From: Coprinus comatus
Lineage: Eukaryota; Basidiomycota; Agaricomycetes; Agaricales; Agaricaceae
Direction of reading: 5' to 3'
Assembly (NCBI GenBank): GCA_034638255.1
Contig: JAWPGT010000001.1
Span: 186,001 to 250,000, forward strand
Length of the DNA stretch: 64,000 bases
Under the pieces are notes generated by a model. That model had not been told where the DNA came from and ran no database searches. It worked only from the letters and a program-made list of their open reading frames with translations. The translations under genes and the position numbers were made by a program. Below, in pieces: positions 1 through 15,688 of the stretch. Each line of letters opens with the position of its first letter. Positions within the stretch are counted from its first letter, which is position 1.

Positions 1-1210
1 GAAGATCTCGTTTTGTTCTTCTGCGCTCAGACCAATAACATCCATAGCTTTCTGAAGGGATGATAAGTTGATGTTATATATCAGATATATACAAGCTTAC
101 TATTGTATCACGGTAATCCTTCACATCATCTATGTCTTGTACCTGTAAACAGTTACTCAAACTCGTGTATGCATAAGCCTCAGGTCCTTGTAGACCAAAC
201 GCCTCTAGATAACAATATCAGCGTCAGTTTCAGGGAAGCTTATGAGTACTAACCTCTTTGTGCGTCTGAAGCACCTTTGGTGAATTGGTAAAAGATATGG
301 AAGTTGCGCTCATTCTCAACCTGTCCCACGACACGTCCCTTTTCCAATAGGTAGTTAGTAATCTGCGCTCCCACCGGTTCGCCATTAGTATTGAACATGA
401 TCTCCAGATATTTTCCCTACAATCTCGTCAATAACCAATCTTACACTCACAAGTTTTAGACCTACATGTCGGCTAGAATTGTTATTGCGTAATGTTTTGG
501 CACATCCAAAACTCTCCAGCAGTGGATTTGTTGCCAATACCATGTCCTTGATCTCCTGGATACTGCTATCTTGTCCACCAGAGACGGCGGCGATGTACTG
601 CATGATACGTTTTGCAGCTTCCGTCTTTCCTGCACCTGATTCCCCTGTGATAATGACACACTGGTTCTCGTGATATGCATTCATATTGTAGTAGGCACTT
701 TCAGCAATACCGAATACATGAGGTGGTACTTCCAGCCTGTTCTTGCCGCGATATCGTTCGAGAACTTCGTCTGAGTATATTCCAAGGTCTGTATCACATG
801 TTATAAGCCATCCACGCATCCCGATCTGCAAGCTCAAGCTCACCTCGGAACGGATTCACCGAAATCAAGACTGCGCCGATGTAAGTGTATATTTCACCAG
901 TGGTCCATCGCTTCTGCAGATTCTCATTTATGCTCTCATTACTGATAGTAGTTAGCAGGGTCATGTCCGACACCCCAACCTGCTTCTTCTTGAATCCCTC
1001 CTTCCAATCGGCCTTGAACATATAGATGAGTCCAATCTTGCCAAGGTCAACCAACTCTTTATGCATTGCATACCTTCGCAACCTTTCCTTTCCCACCACC
1101 ACCAGACTGCTTTTGCTTGGGCGCGACCTTCTTGCCTGCCTTCTTAGATATTGCCTGGAAGTCGTATGGGCAAATGCTGATACGGAATAGTTACGCGTGT
1201 TACATACCAT
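1..1210 (-). CDS. MYO1: Class I myosin heavy chain, N-terminal part of motor domain (partial)
   Basis: This is an actin-based motor of cortical patches and endocytosis. After splicing, the translation has a basic start (AISKKAGKK...), then [37 protein letters not shown], the P-loop [13 protein letters not shown], switch [17 protein letters not shown] and [11 protein letters not shown], all typical of fungal myosin I. The reading frame runs off the left edge, so the rest of the motor, the IQ, TH1 and SH3 regions and the tail are not in view. The start codon at 1208-1210 is followed directly by a 53-nt intron (1155-1207), so the first coding exon is only the ATG. A second intron is 1013-1073. 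The gene lies downstream of the UCS chaperone on the same strand, with only 183 bp between them to hold its promoter. The class assignment is strong. Confidence 0.95.
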
Positions 1211-1393
1211 TGTCTAGAGTACTTCCACACAGGTCAAAGCAAAATGATTAGGGATGTCCGTTGGAATAAAATCGATGGAAGTAGGGGTATGAAGTAAAAG
1301 TCGTAAACGTATGTACTGCCAATAAAACATGATTACCGCATCGGAATACTCCGCAGCTGATTACTATATGTTACACTCCTTGTCTAATTAAAC

Positions 1394-3457
1394 CTACATA
1401 GCAAGTCCGTCTTTTACCATAAGTTGAAGAACCTCTGCAGCTGGTAACACAATCATCTGTTCTTTTGTCATTCCTGCGCCTTTTATCAGTCGTAGTAATG
1501 CCTCTACCAGTCCCACGGCCTTAGCATCTTTCGCCAGTGATTTCCGTAGCTCAATATCATCTAAGCCTACGAACAAATTACGCACACATGCAACACCTCG
1601 ATGGACAAGCCCTGTGTTTTCGTGAACAGTGCGATTATCATTCTCGGATTCGTTATCAGTGAAGATTACGGCCGAGGGGTCGATAAGATGGGTTAATATA
1701 GGTAACACTCTATGCTTTTCCTGTTGTAATTGCGCCAAATTTCGACAAGCATGAGGTGAGCAAGTCAAAGTTGCAAGCGCACCCGACGCTGCCAGTACAG
1801 TTGGGATATCGTCGACATCTGCCAGAGCGACCAGGATTTGAACTTTCGACTTGGCACTTTCCGAAATTGAGCCTCCTCCATAGCGACCAAAAAGCTCATC
1901 CGATCCCGCAATTAGGTTACAAATAAGCTCTACAGCAGAGCGCCTGACCAGGACGTGATCTTCAAACATCAGGAGTTCCACTCTGTCTACGAGGCCATCG
2001 GCTTGCGAGATTCGTTCGGCGACGTCGGGTTGGTAAGAGGCGAGATTAGTCAAAGCCATGCTGGCCTCAAACCTTTGAAGAAGAGTTGAACCCGAGTGCT
2101 GAAGCAGAATAGAAAATGGTCTGATCGCATCGAACGTCGCGCCGATGTTGGGTCCGAAGACTTGGATGGGCGATGAAGTAATGGCAAGTTTTGCTAGTGC
2201 TTGGATCGTTTCAAGGTAGATGACATTCAATTCCTGGTCTTTCTTTGAGGTGAGTGTTTGAAGTGCATGTTTAATTAATAATGTCAAGACCTTCCCTCCA
2301 CCACTTTGCAGGACCTTCCCTCTGTTTTCCTTGTTTTCGATAATACTGTATAATGCTTTCCCAAGCTGTAATCTGACTGCTAAACTATCACTAATAGTCA
2401 ATGCAGCTCCAATTACACCCAGGACTCCGACATCGACGAGCCGTCGAACTCGCAGCATGACCCGATTATCCGATTCTAGAGGAGAAGATTCTTTCAAATC
2501 CAGTTTCTTTTTTTCTGCGTGCGCCATCTTCTTCAGCTTCTCAATTTGTGCTTGTTCTTCTGACAACTGTGGGCGATACGCGCAAGTGTTTGTAATAATT
2601 ACAAGAATGCCGTAGAGCATTGAAGAATCCACTGCAACCTTTTCCGAAGGGGTTGAAGGCTTCCGACGAGGAATAAGAGAAAATAATTGTCGGAGGAATG
2701 CAACATCTGTAGACAGACTTTCCTTGAGTTCAGGACGTATACTGAGATATGCAAGCCCTTCCACTGCATCTATCAATGACTCTTGTTTAACACCACTGAC
2801 AATCAACCCTTTCATCATCTCCGCAAGGCGCTCTTCCTGATCGAGATCATCAGAATTTTCATCTGGTGTGACTGTTGCAGAATCTATTGCAGTGCCCTTG
2901 GAATATTTTACAAGCGCAACAGCAGCGGCAGCGCGTAAGCCGATGTCTGTGGTTTGTCGTGATTTAACTTGTAGCCATTCTACTGCCTGAGGGGGGATGA
3001 TCTCACGACAGCGCTTGTGGCTCGAAGCCTGTCCTAATAAATGTGCGACATCCTCGAAGAGCTGAATTGAGCGGGATAAATCTATTCCTTCCATAATGTT
3101 CTCTATTACGCCCTCCTGAGAAAGAATAGCCACAGCAGTTTCTAGATCGACTTGAAAGAGAGCGTGGAGGCTACATATACCAACCCGCAGCGAAGTATCG
3201 TTTGTTTCCGTCAGATAATTTGTGATGGATCTACCAAAGAATTTGGCCAATTTATCTGTGGCGTCGTCGTCATTAGATCCTTGATTTCCCCTGACTTTCT
3301 GACATAGAGCAGAAAGGAGGACATAAGCCTTGGAACGTTCTTCCGAGGTATGCTGGGCAATAAATACATGGAGCAGTGTGTCAATGTCTGTCTCCGAGAA
3401 TGAGTCGAGATTGGCTGAGTTTGCTTTGGCAAGGAGGGTGTCGAGACTGGCAGACAT
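1394..3457 (-). CDS. SHE4: UCS-domain myosin co-chaperone (UNC-45/CRO1/She4 family)
   Basis: This is a 687-residue single-exon protein made of armadillo-like helical repeats. Its middle part carries the UNC-45/CRO1/She4 central-domain signature (YLSIRPELKESL, then SSMLYGILVIITNT and LSEEQAQIEKLKKM), and the C-terminal half is the UCS domain. UCS proteins bind the myosin head and help it fold; fungal members act on class I, II and V myosins. There is no N-terminal TPR region, as is usual in fungi. The start at 3457 gives MSASLDTLLAKANS and lies 84 bp from the divergent TRM6 start. The myosin I gene follows directly on the same strand, a suggestive pairing of client and chaperone. Identification rests on the family pattern; which myosin is served is inferred. 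Confidence 0.9.
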   Translation of the reverse strand: MSASLDTLLAKANSANLDSFSETDIDTLLHVFIAQHTSEERSKAYVLLSALCQKVRGNQGSNDDDATDKLAKFFGRSITNYLTETNDTSLRVGICSLHALFQVDLETAVAILSQEGVIENIMEGIDLSRSIQLFEDVAHLLGQASSHKRCREIIPPQAVEWLQVKSRQTTDIGLRAAAAVALVKYSKGTAIDSATVTPDENSDDLDQEERLAEMMKGLIVSGVKQESLIDAVEGLAYLSIRPELKESLSTDVAFLRQLFSLIPRRKPSTPSEKVAVDSSMLYGILVIITNTCAYRPQLSEEQAQIEKLKKMAHAEKKKLDLKESSPLESDNRVMLRVRRLVDVGVLGVIGAALTISDSLAVRLQLGKALYSIIENKENRGKVLQSGGGKVLTLLIKHALQTLTSKKDQELNVIYLETIQALAKLAITSSPIQVFGPNIGATFDAIRPFSILLQHSGSTLLQRFEASMALTNLASYQPDVAERISQADGLVDRVELLMFEDHVLVRRSAVELICNLIAGSDELFGRYGGGSISESAKSKVQILVALADVDDIPTVLAASGALATLTCSPHACRNLAQLQQEKHRVLPILTHLIDPSAVIFTDNESENDNRTVHENTGLVHRGVACVRNLFVGLDDIELRKSLAKDAKAVGLVEALLRLIKGAGMTKEQMIVLPAAEVLQLMVKDGLAM

Positions 3458-3541
3458 TATGAAGGAGGGCTTATTATGTACATAGTTGGAGGGATCACGA
3501 TCACAACATCACAATTTTGCCATCACTGCTTTTCTAGACCA

Positions 3542-5428
3542 ATGCCTCCAAAGGGCAAACTGCAGAAGGACGCTCCTCAACGCCTCCCACACCTCAGGGA
3601 CTCGGTAATCCAGTCAGGGGATGTCGTTCTTGTTCAACTACCAAACGGCGATATAAAGACGGTCAAGGTTGAGATTAATGCGTGCGTCCACAATCTACAT
3701 CAGCCCCAACAATAGCACTCAGCCCCAACCAGCACCGCAAATATCAACAAGTTTGGTTCTTTCCATGCAAATGAACTCATTGGTCAGACATACGGAACTA
3801 CCTACGAAATCCAGGGTAGAAAGCTCAACGCCCTGCCACCACGCACACTGCAGGAAGTAGGTAGGAACCAGCTTATTCTAAAATTGCTCAACATTAACTC
3901 TTTTTTACAGAGGATACAGATGCAACAAATGAATACATAAATGACGGGAAACTAGTGCAGCCTATCACAGTACAGGATATTCAACAACTGAAAGAAGCTG
4001 GAGCACATGCATCCGTTAGTTCTTCCTTACCTGTTCAGAGTCATCACCTTCTGACAGTATAATCTCTCAGGATATTATTCAGAAGCAAATTGAGCAGCAT
4101 TCTAATTACGCACTAAAAACGGAATACAGTAAAGAAAAGTACAGAAAAAGGAAAGAGGCCAAGTAAGTAGCCTAACCTTGAAGTCTTACCATATTGACAT
4201 TTTACAGGTATTTTAAATCCTTTACCACTCTTCCACCGACATTATACAATGTCTCCGAATATTGGTTTGCAAAGGACCAAGAACGTCTACGAGACATCCG
4301 GATAGATACACTATCTCAAATGATGAACTTGGGGAACGTTCGACCCGGAGGGAGATATGTTGTCGTTGATGACGCCTCTGGAATTGTTGTTGCAGCTATG
4401 TTGGAACGAATGGGAGGCAAGTCTTTTAGGAGTCTTTTCATGCCGTTTCCAATTCTTACACATCCCAGGCGAAGGAAGAATAATCACGATCCATGATTCT
4501 GAATCCCCTCCACCTTATCCTGTTACGACTGTTATGAACTTCTCTTCCCAAGAGACGAGTATCTTATCTTCACTTAACTGGGCAACAGCAGATGAAAGTT
4601 ACACACCAGGTATATCTCGTTTCTATATTTCGAGATTTAAATCTAACCGTCCTAATTTAGTCCTTCCCCCCACTGAAATGCCGACAGAGGAAGCAAAATC
4701 TGACCGTCAAAAATCCCGTCTAATAAAACGAAAAGTAATGACGGGAAATCTGCACTCTACCAGAGAGGAGCTATTTAGGGGGGAATTCGATGCGTAAGTT
4801 ATCATCTCAACGCTCAGCCGTCAATTTGTTAATTGGGCAAACAGACTAGTTCTTGCCACGCAATATGATGCATGGTCAATCATTGAACAATATGCTCAGT
4901 ACTTGGCAGGATCTGGTAACCTTGTGGTATATAGCCCACAACCTCAGGTATATATCATAGTTTTCTTTCCTCTGCTCGTTCTCTGACTTCCCATTCATAT
5001 GTCTAGATCCTCGCTGATATTCAAACAAAACTACGAAACTTTCCCGAATGGCTATCGCCTAGTTTAACAGAATCATGGCTACGCCGCTACCAGGTACTAC
5101 CTGGTCGTATGCATCCCATGATGAATATGTCGGGTTCTGGCGGCTACCTTCTCCATGCTATCAAAGTGTACGTTCTTGTAGTCTTTCCTCACAATAACTG
5201 CTTTCTAATCGAGACCCTAGATATGACGACCCGGAAGCATCATATTCACAACTGTATAAATACAGAAATAAGAGGCCGAAAACGAAACCCCAGGATTCTG
5301 TATCCGCATCCCCAGCTCCTGTTCCGGCTACGAATCCAGAAGATGCCGCTACAACTCCATCCCAGATCATTTCGGATTCAGACGTTAAGATGAAGGAAAC
5401 CGCTGAACATAATGTAGATGTTAAGTAG
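3542..5428 (+). CDS. TRM6: tRNA (adenine-58-N1) methyltransferase non-catalytic subunit
   Basis: This is the Gcd10/Trm6 subunit that partners Trm61 to make m1A58 in tRNAs, including initiator tRNA, in the nucleus. The spliced product contains NKFGSFHANELIGQTYGTTY, a lysine-rich KTEYSKEKYRKRKEAKYF stretch, ADEs such as KDQERLRDIRIDTLSQM, a degenerate Rossmann fold (RPGGRYVVVDDASGIVVAAM) and MNMSGSGGYLLHAIKV near the end, all in Gcd10 order. I chose the ATG at 3542 (MPPKGKLQKD); an in-frame ATG at 3476 would add 22 residues that look non-coding. Introns include 3682-3722, 3861-3910 and 4163-4207. The intron 4417-4468 has a GCAAGT donor (GC-AG), the only choice that keeps the frame. A further 51-nt GT-AG segment (4610-4660) is a multiple of three without stops, so it could be spliced or retained. 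Confidence 0.92.
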
Positions 5429-5593
5429 TAAATGATAACACAAATTCAATGTATCACAATGGATCTATTACAAGGGAACAAATTAATTCTGGGGTTCCCT
5501 TCCACTACAAAGTATTACTATCCTATCTCATCACGTTCATTAACATAGCATACATTAGTAAGTCGTTTTCGAGTCGTTTTGGGAAATACAGGA

Positions 5594-8500
5594 TCAGGAT
5601 GAAGCCATTGTCGAGTTCGAGCTCGAGTTCAGATTAGCCTCAGGGAATAGGGCGGCAATGACCTACAAGAAACCAACCTGTCAGCAAACGCAACAAAACC
5701 AACAAAAACCTAATGCACCTCATCCAAAATGGTGTATGCAATATGTTGATTCAACCTTCGGTTCTGCAATACGGCAAAAATCCTCCTTGCACCCCTTCTC
5801 GCATTCGTTCTTCCAATCATATTCGCCGCAAGATCAGGCACGAGGGATGATAACTTCCTGTTGGCTTCATCCCGTGTCCGTAATCTCTCTTCTGCGGTTC
5901 GTGCAACACCTGCTGATCGAAGCTGGCCGCCCGGCCAGAGACTGTTCCTGAATATGTCTATATAACCCATAATTTTAGGTGGTTCCAGTAGACCTTTTAC
6001 AGTATCTCGAATTTTCCTAGATGAAAAATTAACATATCGTACCTAATACCCAAGGGAAAAATCATACCTTTCAACAGTTCCACCCAGAACCTGTTGTAAA
6101 ATGATAACAATAGCCTGTCTCCTCAACCAACTATCCTTCTTATTCAATTCAAACACTGCCAATATCAAATCGCATATTGGTGCTGTGAACGCAGCCGTTT
6201 CTTCCTCCATTAACTTCAAATTTCCAGTAATCTGTAACAACGTGGCTTCTGTAGCTGATTCTCCCGAAGCTTTCAATGCTTGGGCAACAAGGTCCTCGTC
6301 ACTACTTCCGGATCCCACGATCCCTGCCAGTTCCGCTGCTTGTCGTGTGAGTCGCTGTATCATCACGTCCAACATGGATGGACCGAAAAACATATCATCT
6401 ATGCTTTCAGTTACGTGTCGATATACATTCCTCACCAAGTCGGTGCTAGAGAACGGCTTTGATGTTGTATCGGGATTGACAACGACGAAAGGAGAATCCC
6501 GCGATAAGAACGTTTTTAGTTCATTACTTTCGCAAACGATCGGTATGCCGACCACATTCTAGATACAACGGTGAGTACATGCAGTCTATACGTGAAGTAT
6601 GTGTATATTCACCTGGAGATATTTTTCCAAAGCCAGCCTTCTTGTGTCCACAAAGCTTCCAGAGAAAGTCTTGACGAGCCGTTTACCAGGAAAATCCAGA
6701 GTTTTTACCAGTGCATACTTCTCCCTCAACCGATTATGCATATTGAAAAACTCGTTATATCTTCTGGCAACCACCCAACCAGAAGCAAAACTTCCATCAG
6801 AAGCCAATTGCTGCACTTCAATTAAATACCGGACCACAGACGCTCCATTCTCCTCGCTAACAGTTGAACTAACAATAGACACCTTTGTTCGATCCGATAC
6901 GAGTTTGTTCGCAGATTCTTGCTGTTCATATTGTGTTTTCTGGAACTGTAACTCTCTCAGTTCCCGGGTCAACGCCGATTTAGACCTATTCAGCAACCTC
7001 AATTCCTGTTTATCACCCGTCAACTCCGCCTTTCGTATCAGATTGTCCAACATCGCCTCTTGCGATTCCAAGTGAGAAATTTTGCCACTCAAGCGAGAAA
7101 TTTCATAACCAAGTTGCAGATCTCCAGGACCAGCAGGTCGGTACGGAGTAGCCTCTTCTGTAATGGAGCTCTCCAACCCAACATCATCACCTTCATCATG
7201 TTCTTCCACATCATCGAAAACTGCTCTTCTTTTGCCTTTGTCTGGACCAGGAGAAGAAGATTTGAAGATCCCGTCGTTTGCCGCTGACTCGTCTCCAAAT
7301 AACGAAGGCCCTGCCTGCTCTTTCTCAAGAGCCATAATATCTGTCAATGCAGCATGAATAGCTTCCATTCGCTTTTCCTCTGCTCGCTGCATTTCGTCCT
7401 CAGGATCGTTGAACAGAGGTGTACGGGTAGAGTCTCTTTCATCTTCGGTAATGGGTGCCATCAAAACTTCTATACTATTTGGTGTGCGGTTTGAAGAACG
7501 GCCAGAATTGGAACTTGCTGTTCGCATCATGGCACCTGGAGTCTCTCGTTGTTGAGAAGAAAATTCCTGCCTTGGCGTTGTCACAAGAGGGGATGCAGAA
7601 GGGGAGCTGTTTGCTACCTCTGGCATTACGCGCGCTGTAAAGTCTGCATCATTTATGACACGGAACCACAGATCAGATCGTTCAAACTCTTCAAAATCCT
7701 GTTCCATCTCCTTCTCAACCTGCCGTTGAGCAAGTAACACACTTCGCCGGACTCTACGCTGTGCGGCCTGCGAAACTTCTGCGCTGTTGCCAACAAACTC
7801 TCGTATAATTTCGACATGCTTCTTAGAGATGGAAGACAAAGCTGAGGGTGTAACAGAACCAGCGAAATAGAGGTCATGCAGCATAGACACATCTTCCCTC
7901 AGAGTCGGAGATATGGATAGATCTTGAAGATCTTCTTCCGAGTCAGAAGAATCTGAGTCAACCGACTCCAACGGATTCTTGAAACTTTCGACAGTCAGCC
8001 AAAATTGAACAGGGAGGGACCGGTGTCTTCTATCCATAAATTCCATGAGGTAAGACAGAGAGCTTGGATTCCTGAGTACATCACGCAATGAGACCCTCGG
8101 TTTACTATTGGGGTCTTGAAGGGCTGGTTGCTTTGAGCCATCTTCTCCGCCGAGTACCACAATCCGTTCTTCTACCTTGCGCTTTGCAGTATACAGACGA
8201 TCCAGGAATGCGACTACATCTTCTGTTTTCTCTCCATTAATCCAATCGTCTTTTTCATGGTTGGCTATAACATATTTGTTAGTATATTGTAATGGTATGG
8301 ATAAGAATGAAACGTACCAAGGAGCAGACGTGTTCTCCGGATTTCACCCACAATATCATTCTTCAGCCGTCGTGCATCTAGAAGTGACGAGCAACGATTG
8401 ATACTTCGCAAAAAGGATTCGAATTGGCGAATGTCCGTCCTAATAGTAATGGTTTCCGCTCCTGCAGGAATATGTGCCGGAACAGACGATTGATGATTTG

Positions 8501-9577
8501 CGGATCGTGGTGATTGAGCTTCAAGGATGTTCCGCACTTTGCTAATTAGTTTTCTGAAACATGATTATTAGCTTCATGTGGTTGGGCTGGGTAGAAGACG
8601 CTCACTGTTGATGAATAGCAGCCCCTGCCTGTATAGATCGCACTGAGTTTGCATTCAAACTATAAGAATGATGGCAAACATACCACTTGATCTATCATTC
8701 GATTCCAGAAGTCTGGATCTGCTACCATCTCCATAACAGGATACATTACAGAACAGGCCGCAATTTCCCTGGCAACAATCTTTAAAGACTTGCTGTGGGC
8801 TTCAGCCTGGGGGAGAACGTAAGGAAGTATAGAGTCGAGAAGCTGTCGTAAATGCATTTCCTCATTTTGCTTCGTGAACGTCGTAGATAGATTATCAATG
8901 GCAGTGTGGAGTTTGGAAGAACCTTTGCTTGCATAGCGAGCAGCGAGAAGCAGGTCCAGTTCCTCTGATTGCGTGAGCTTACGTTCTAAACCAGCACCGC
9001 GGAGGGCCATTTCAGATTGGCGAAACTGATCAATATGCGCGGTGACCTTTGGAATGATACGCCTGACAATTAGAGACGCAAGGTCAATACCCGAGGCCCT
9101 GTGCAGGAGTTGGGTCAAAGAAGTATGGAGGAGGGAGGATACTGCGATTGGAAAAGCTGGGGACGCGGATATATCCTTATACCACGACCAAATGAAGTCT
9201 TTAATGACATTGTTGAGTATTTCATTCAGAGCAGTTGATATTTCTTGGGACTCAGGACAAAGGGGGGCCAGGGATGGTGTTGTATTCTGAGACCAGAGGG
9301 AACGAGTGAGGACGACCTGCCATGCTGCAGGAGTTGAGAATGCAAATGGGCGAGCAGCCTGGTAGACATGAGCCGGACGTTGGTTGCGTTTATTATTGTC
9401 GAGAACTGCGCCGATGTAGAGGGTGAATGCGACAAAAGCAAGAGCAAAGACCAAGAGAATGAGAGGAGAGAAAATAAGCAGCAGCAGAGGAGACGCGGCA
9501 AGCCTTGAGAGTAGAGGAAGAAAGACCGCAAGGAAGGCGACACCGACGACTGTGCGAGTGCTGAACGCGTTGGTCAT
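5594..9577 (-). CDS. MDM1: Membrane-anchored PXA-RGS-PX-nexin C protein (Mdm1/SNX13-like)
   Basis: The protein has two N-terminal hydrophobic segments (VVGVAFLAVFLPLLS and LLLIFSPLILLVFALAF), then a PXA domain, an RGS domain (around 7600-8100), a coiled coil, a PX domain containing RRYNEFFNMHNRLREKY and FPGKRLVKTF, and a nexin C-terminal domain ending LDEVIAALFPE. This order is that of Mdm1 in yeast and SNX13/14/25 in animals, which tether the ER to vacuoles, lysosomes or lipid droplets. The start at 9577 (MTNAFSTRTVVG) puts the hydrophobic segment first; longer upstream starts would overlap the promoter shared with the divergent carrier gene. At the 3' end a final intron must be removed to join DE to VIAALFPE, so the stop is 5594-5596 rather than the nearer in-frame stop. 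Exact intron ends in the middle were not all resolved. Confidence 0.85.
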
Positions 9578-9702
9578 CTCATCACTCCTGCTCCTACTAA
9601 CTCTGCAGATCAGCCCCATACTACTCCCGGTCACGTGGACAGTAGTGGATCTCGATCCTGTATGCCTTTCTCCAGATTTCGCGTTTTGTCCCATCACGCT
9701 AG

Positions 9703-11167
9703 ATGGCCTCGTCCCCCGTACCCGCCCGTCCACTCTCTACCGCAGAAGGTTTTGTCTGCGGTGCAATTGCCGCATGTACTGCGGTGAGCTTACCTTCTAA
9801 TACCAGGCCCTTCCGCAATTGATTACCACCCGACCAGGTCACTGTGTCTAACCCTGCCGAGGTAGCCAAAACTAGATTGCAACTGCAGGGTGAACTCACA
9901 AAGGGCGGAGGTTCGAAGGTATACAAGAATACCTTTGATGTATGGGCAAAGACCTGGCGAAATGAGGGCTTCCGGGGTCTACAACGAGGTCTACCTCCAG
10001 CAGTAAGTAACGTGTGTATTCTATCGCAGCATTTCTACTGATATATTCTTCTGTAGTATGCCTATCAAGTAAGCAACATTATCTCCAAAAACACAAATAG
10101 CCTCCCGCTCATCCTTTGTTGGCAAGGTTCTATTGAACGGTTCTCGTCTAGGTAAGACGTTGTCTGCCCCCTTTCACCCAGTAGGACTTCTCCTGATTTT
10201 TGTACCGCAGGCTTCTATGAACCCCTTCGAAAAAGCATCAACTCGTTCCTTGGCTGGAGTCCTGAAGAACTCGTGCCATTGACGTCGGTACTTGCAGGCG
10301 CCCTCAGTGGTGCCGTTGGAGGTTTGTTCGCTTCTTTGATTTGGCGCTCTACCGTGACGGTTCTAACGTGCCTCAGCTTCACTGGGAAATCCTCTTTTCC
10401 TCATCAAGGCTCGCATGCAGGTGAAAAATCAATTCTCGTATATTGCCGGACCAATAAGCTCACTTATATTAGGCTTATTCCCCTGCATTGCCAGTCGGTG
10501 CACAACATTACTACAAGAGCTCCTTAGACGCTGTGAGAACCATTGTGAAAGCAGAAGGACCTCGAGGTCTCATTCGTGGAATCGATGCTGCCATACTCAG
10601 AACATCAATGGGTTCTTCGGTTCAATTACCCAGTTACAACTTTACCAAAAACCAACTGGTCAAGCGCGGGATTCTACCTGCAGACAGTCCATGGACATTC
10701 CTAGCAAGTAGTACAGTATCCGGTGCTTGTGTGGTATGTACATATGCTCCAGGTTATTAACTATTTTACTGACGTATCTCATTAGTGTGTGGCCATGCAA
10801 CCAGCAGATACTGCCCTTACCCGAATGTATAATCAACCAACGGAACGCGGACCAGATGGAAGACTAAGAGGAACATTATACAAAAATCCTATAGATTGTC
10901 TCTGGAAGACACTGAAGATAGAGGGCGTTCGCGGCCTTTATAAAGGTAAGTTAGAGCATCTGTTCATCGTACGATCTCTCTAACTAGATGGTTTAGGCTC
11001 TACCGCTCATTTTATGCGTATAGCTCCACATACGTGAGTTATTTCCTGGGGTATTTATTCAGTTCAGTTATCTTATATGGAGTATTTATAAATTCAGCAT
11101 CATTACACTAACAGCAAACGATATCATCGTTGGTTTATATAAATCAACACAGGACAATCGTTCATAG
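9703..11167 (+). CDS. OAC1: Mitochondrial carrier, oxaloacetate/sulfate type (Oac1-like)
   Basis: This is an inner-membrane solute carrier of the SLC25 family. Three tandem repeats carry the expected P-x-D/E-x-x-K/R type signatures: SNPAEVAKTRLQLQG, GNPLFLIKARMQ and QPADTALTRMYNQ, each followed by a G-x-x-G-L-x-R-G-like motif (GFRGLQRGLPPA, GPRGLIRGIDAA, GVRGLYKG). GNPLFLIKARMQ is close to the second repeat of yeast Oac1 and animal SLC25A34/35, which move oxaloacetate, sulfate and related acids. The gene is interrupted by several short introns, including two within 10 kb that leave very small exons. It is divergent from the sorting nexin, about 125 bp from start to start, and convergent with the first glucanase. 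Substrate is inferred from family resemblance only. Confidence 0.85.
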
Positions 11168-11400
11168 CACCCATTTCATATTGCAGGATATTTAATATCT
11201 CACGTTACTAATCTTTTGGGATTGAATTACATTTTTCGATTTTTCATAATACAAAACAAGGAAAGACAACAAAATACGGCCGGGTATGTGAGCGTTTGAG
11301 CCAAGAAAATAATGCCAACAGTAAAATAGTTTGAAATATGTAATACTTGTGTTAAAGAACAAAGTCCGAAATATCAAGTGTCCAAAGAATGGGCATTTTC

Positions 11401-13110
<1,710 letters not shown>

Positions 13111-13885
13111 AGTGAATAAATGGTGAAAAGAGTGTGTGGGGTATTTTAAAAGAGAAGTAAGCAAAGTGGAAACAGGGGAAAGTGGGGGGTTGAAAAGGTT
13201 TATAGTTGGAAAGGTTATATAGTCGAGCTAACCGAACTAAAGTTTGACGGAATGTATAGTCTAGTCATCGACCCGAACTAGTAGCCTTATATATATCTCT
13301 CCTAGCACAGGGGATGCAAGAAGGATCCACGCGCTGTGAGAGAAGACTGAGAGAAGGTTTCAGAGCCTCGATTTTTACTGCCAGCTGTAAAGCATGTAGA
13401 GCTTGTATCAGTCCCAGAGGGACACGAGGATTCATTTGACAATCCAACGTTCCTCACTTCCATTACGACTTCCTAAATAAGGAACACGGGAGCTCAATCG
13501 GACCGTTCAGAAACGCTGTGAGACTGCCACGAAGCAACCCCATTGTACTTACTTGAGCTTGGGACCATGCAGATGTTGCGCCGATGCGTACTGCACTGGA
13601 CGCCTGGAGTCTCGTGGCGATCACTTAAAGCCAGCCCTGAATGGCCTATACTTAACTTGCCATCAATGGCCGGCGGTTAGTAATAGTTGTCCCCTATTAT
13701 CCCCCCCAATTAATGTTTCATAGTCTAGCCAACAATTTGTTTTGTTTTTTTGCCCTGTGCCCATTGAAGGTGCCTCAATCATCTGAGATATGGATATATT
13801 ATTGAAAACAGCGAAACTCCAGACACTTATTTTGATAGTACAAAGTACAAGGAAGAGTATGAGCCTAAAACATACCGCCTCATCC
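13111..13885. other. Intergenic region between the tandem glucanases
   Basis: This stretch holds the copy A promoter (TATA-like box at 13199) and the 3' flank of copy B. Short open frames on both strands lack codon pattern or recognisable motifs. I see no repeat or RNA gene. Confidence 0.6.
13199..13205 (-). promoter_or_regulatory. TATA-like box upstream of glucanase copy A
   Basis: CTATAAA on the minus strand, about 90 bp from the ATG at 13110, in otherwise featureless intergenic sequence. Confidence 0.35.

Positions 13886-15688
<1,803 letters not shown>

Noticed and set aside
2331..2615. Plus-strand open frame inside the UCS gene
   Set aside because: Antisense shadow of a conserved coding exon; Ser/Phe-rich translation without motif.
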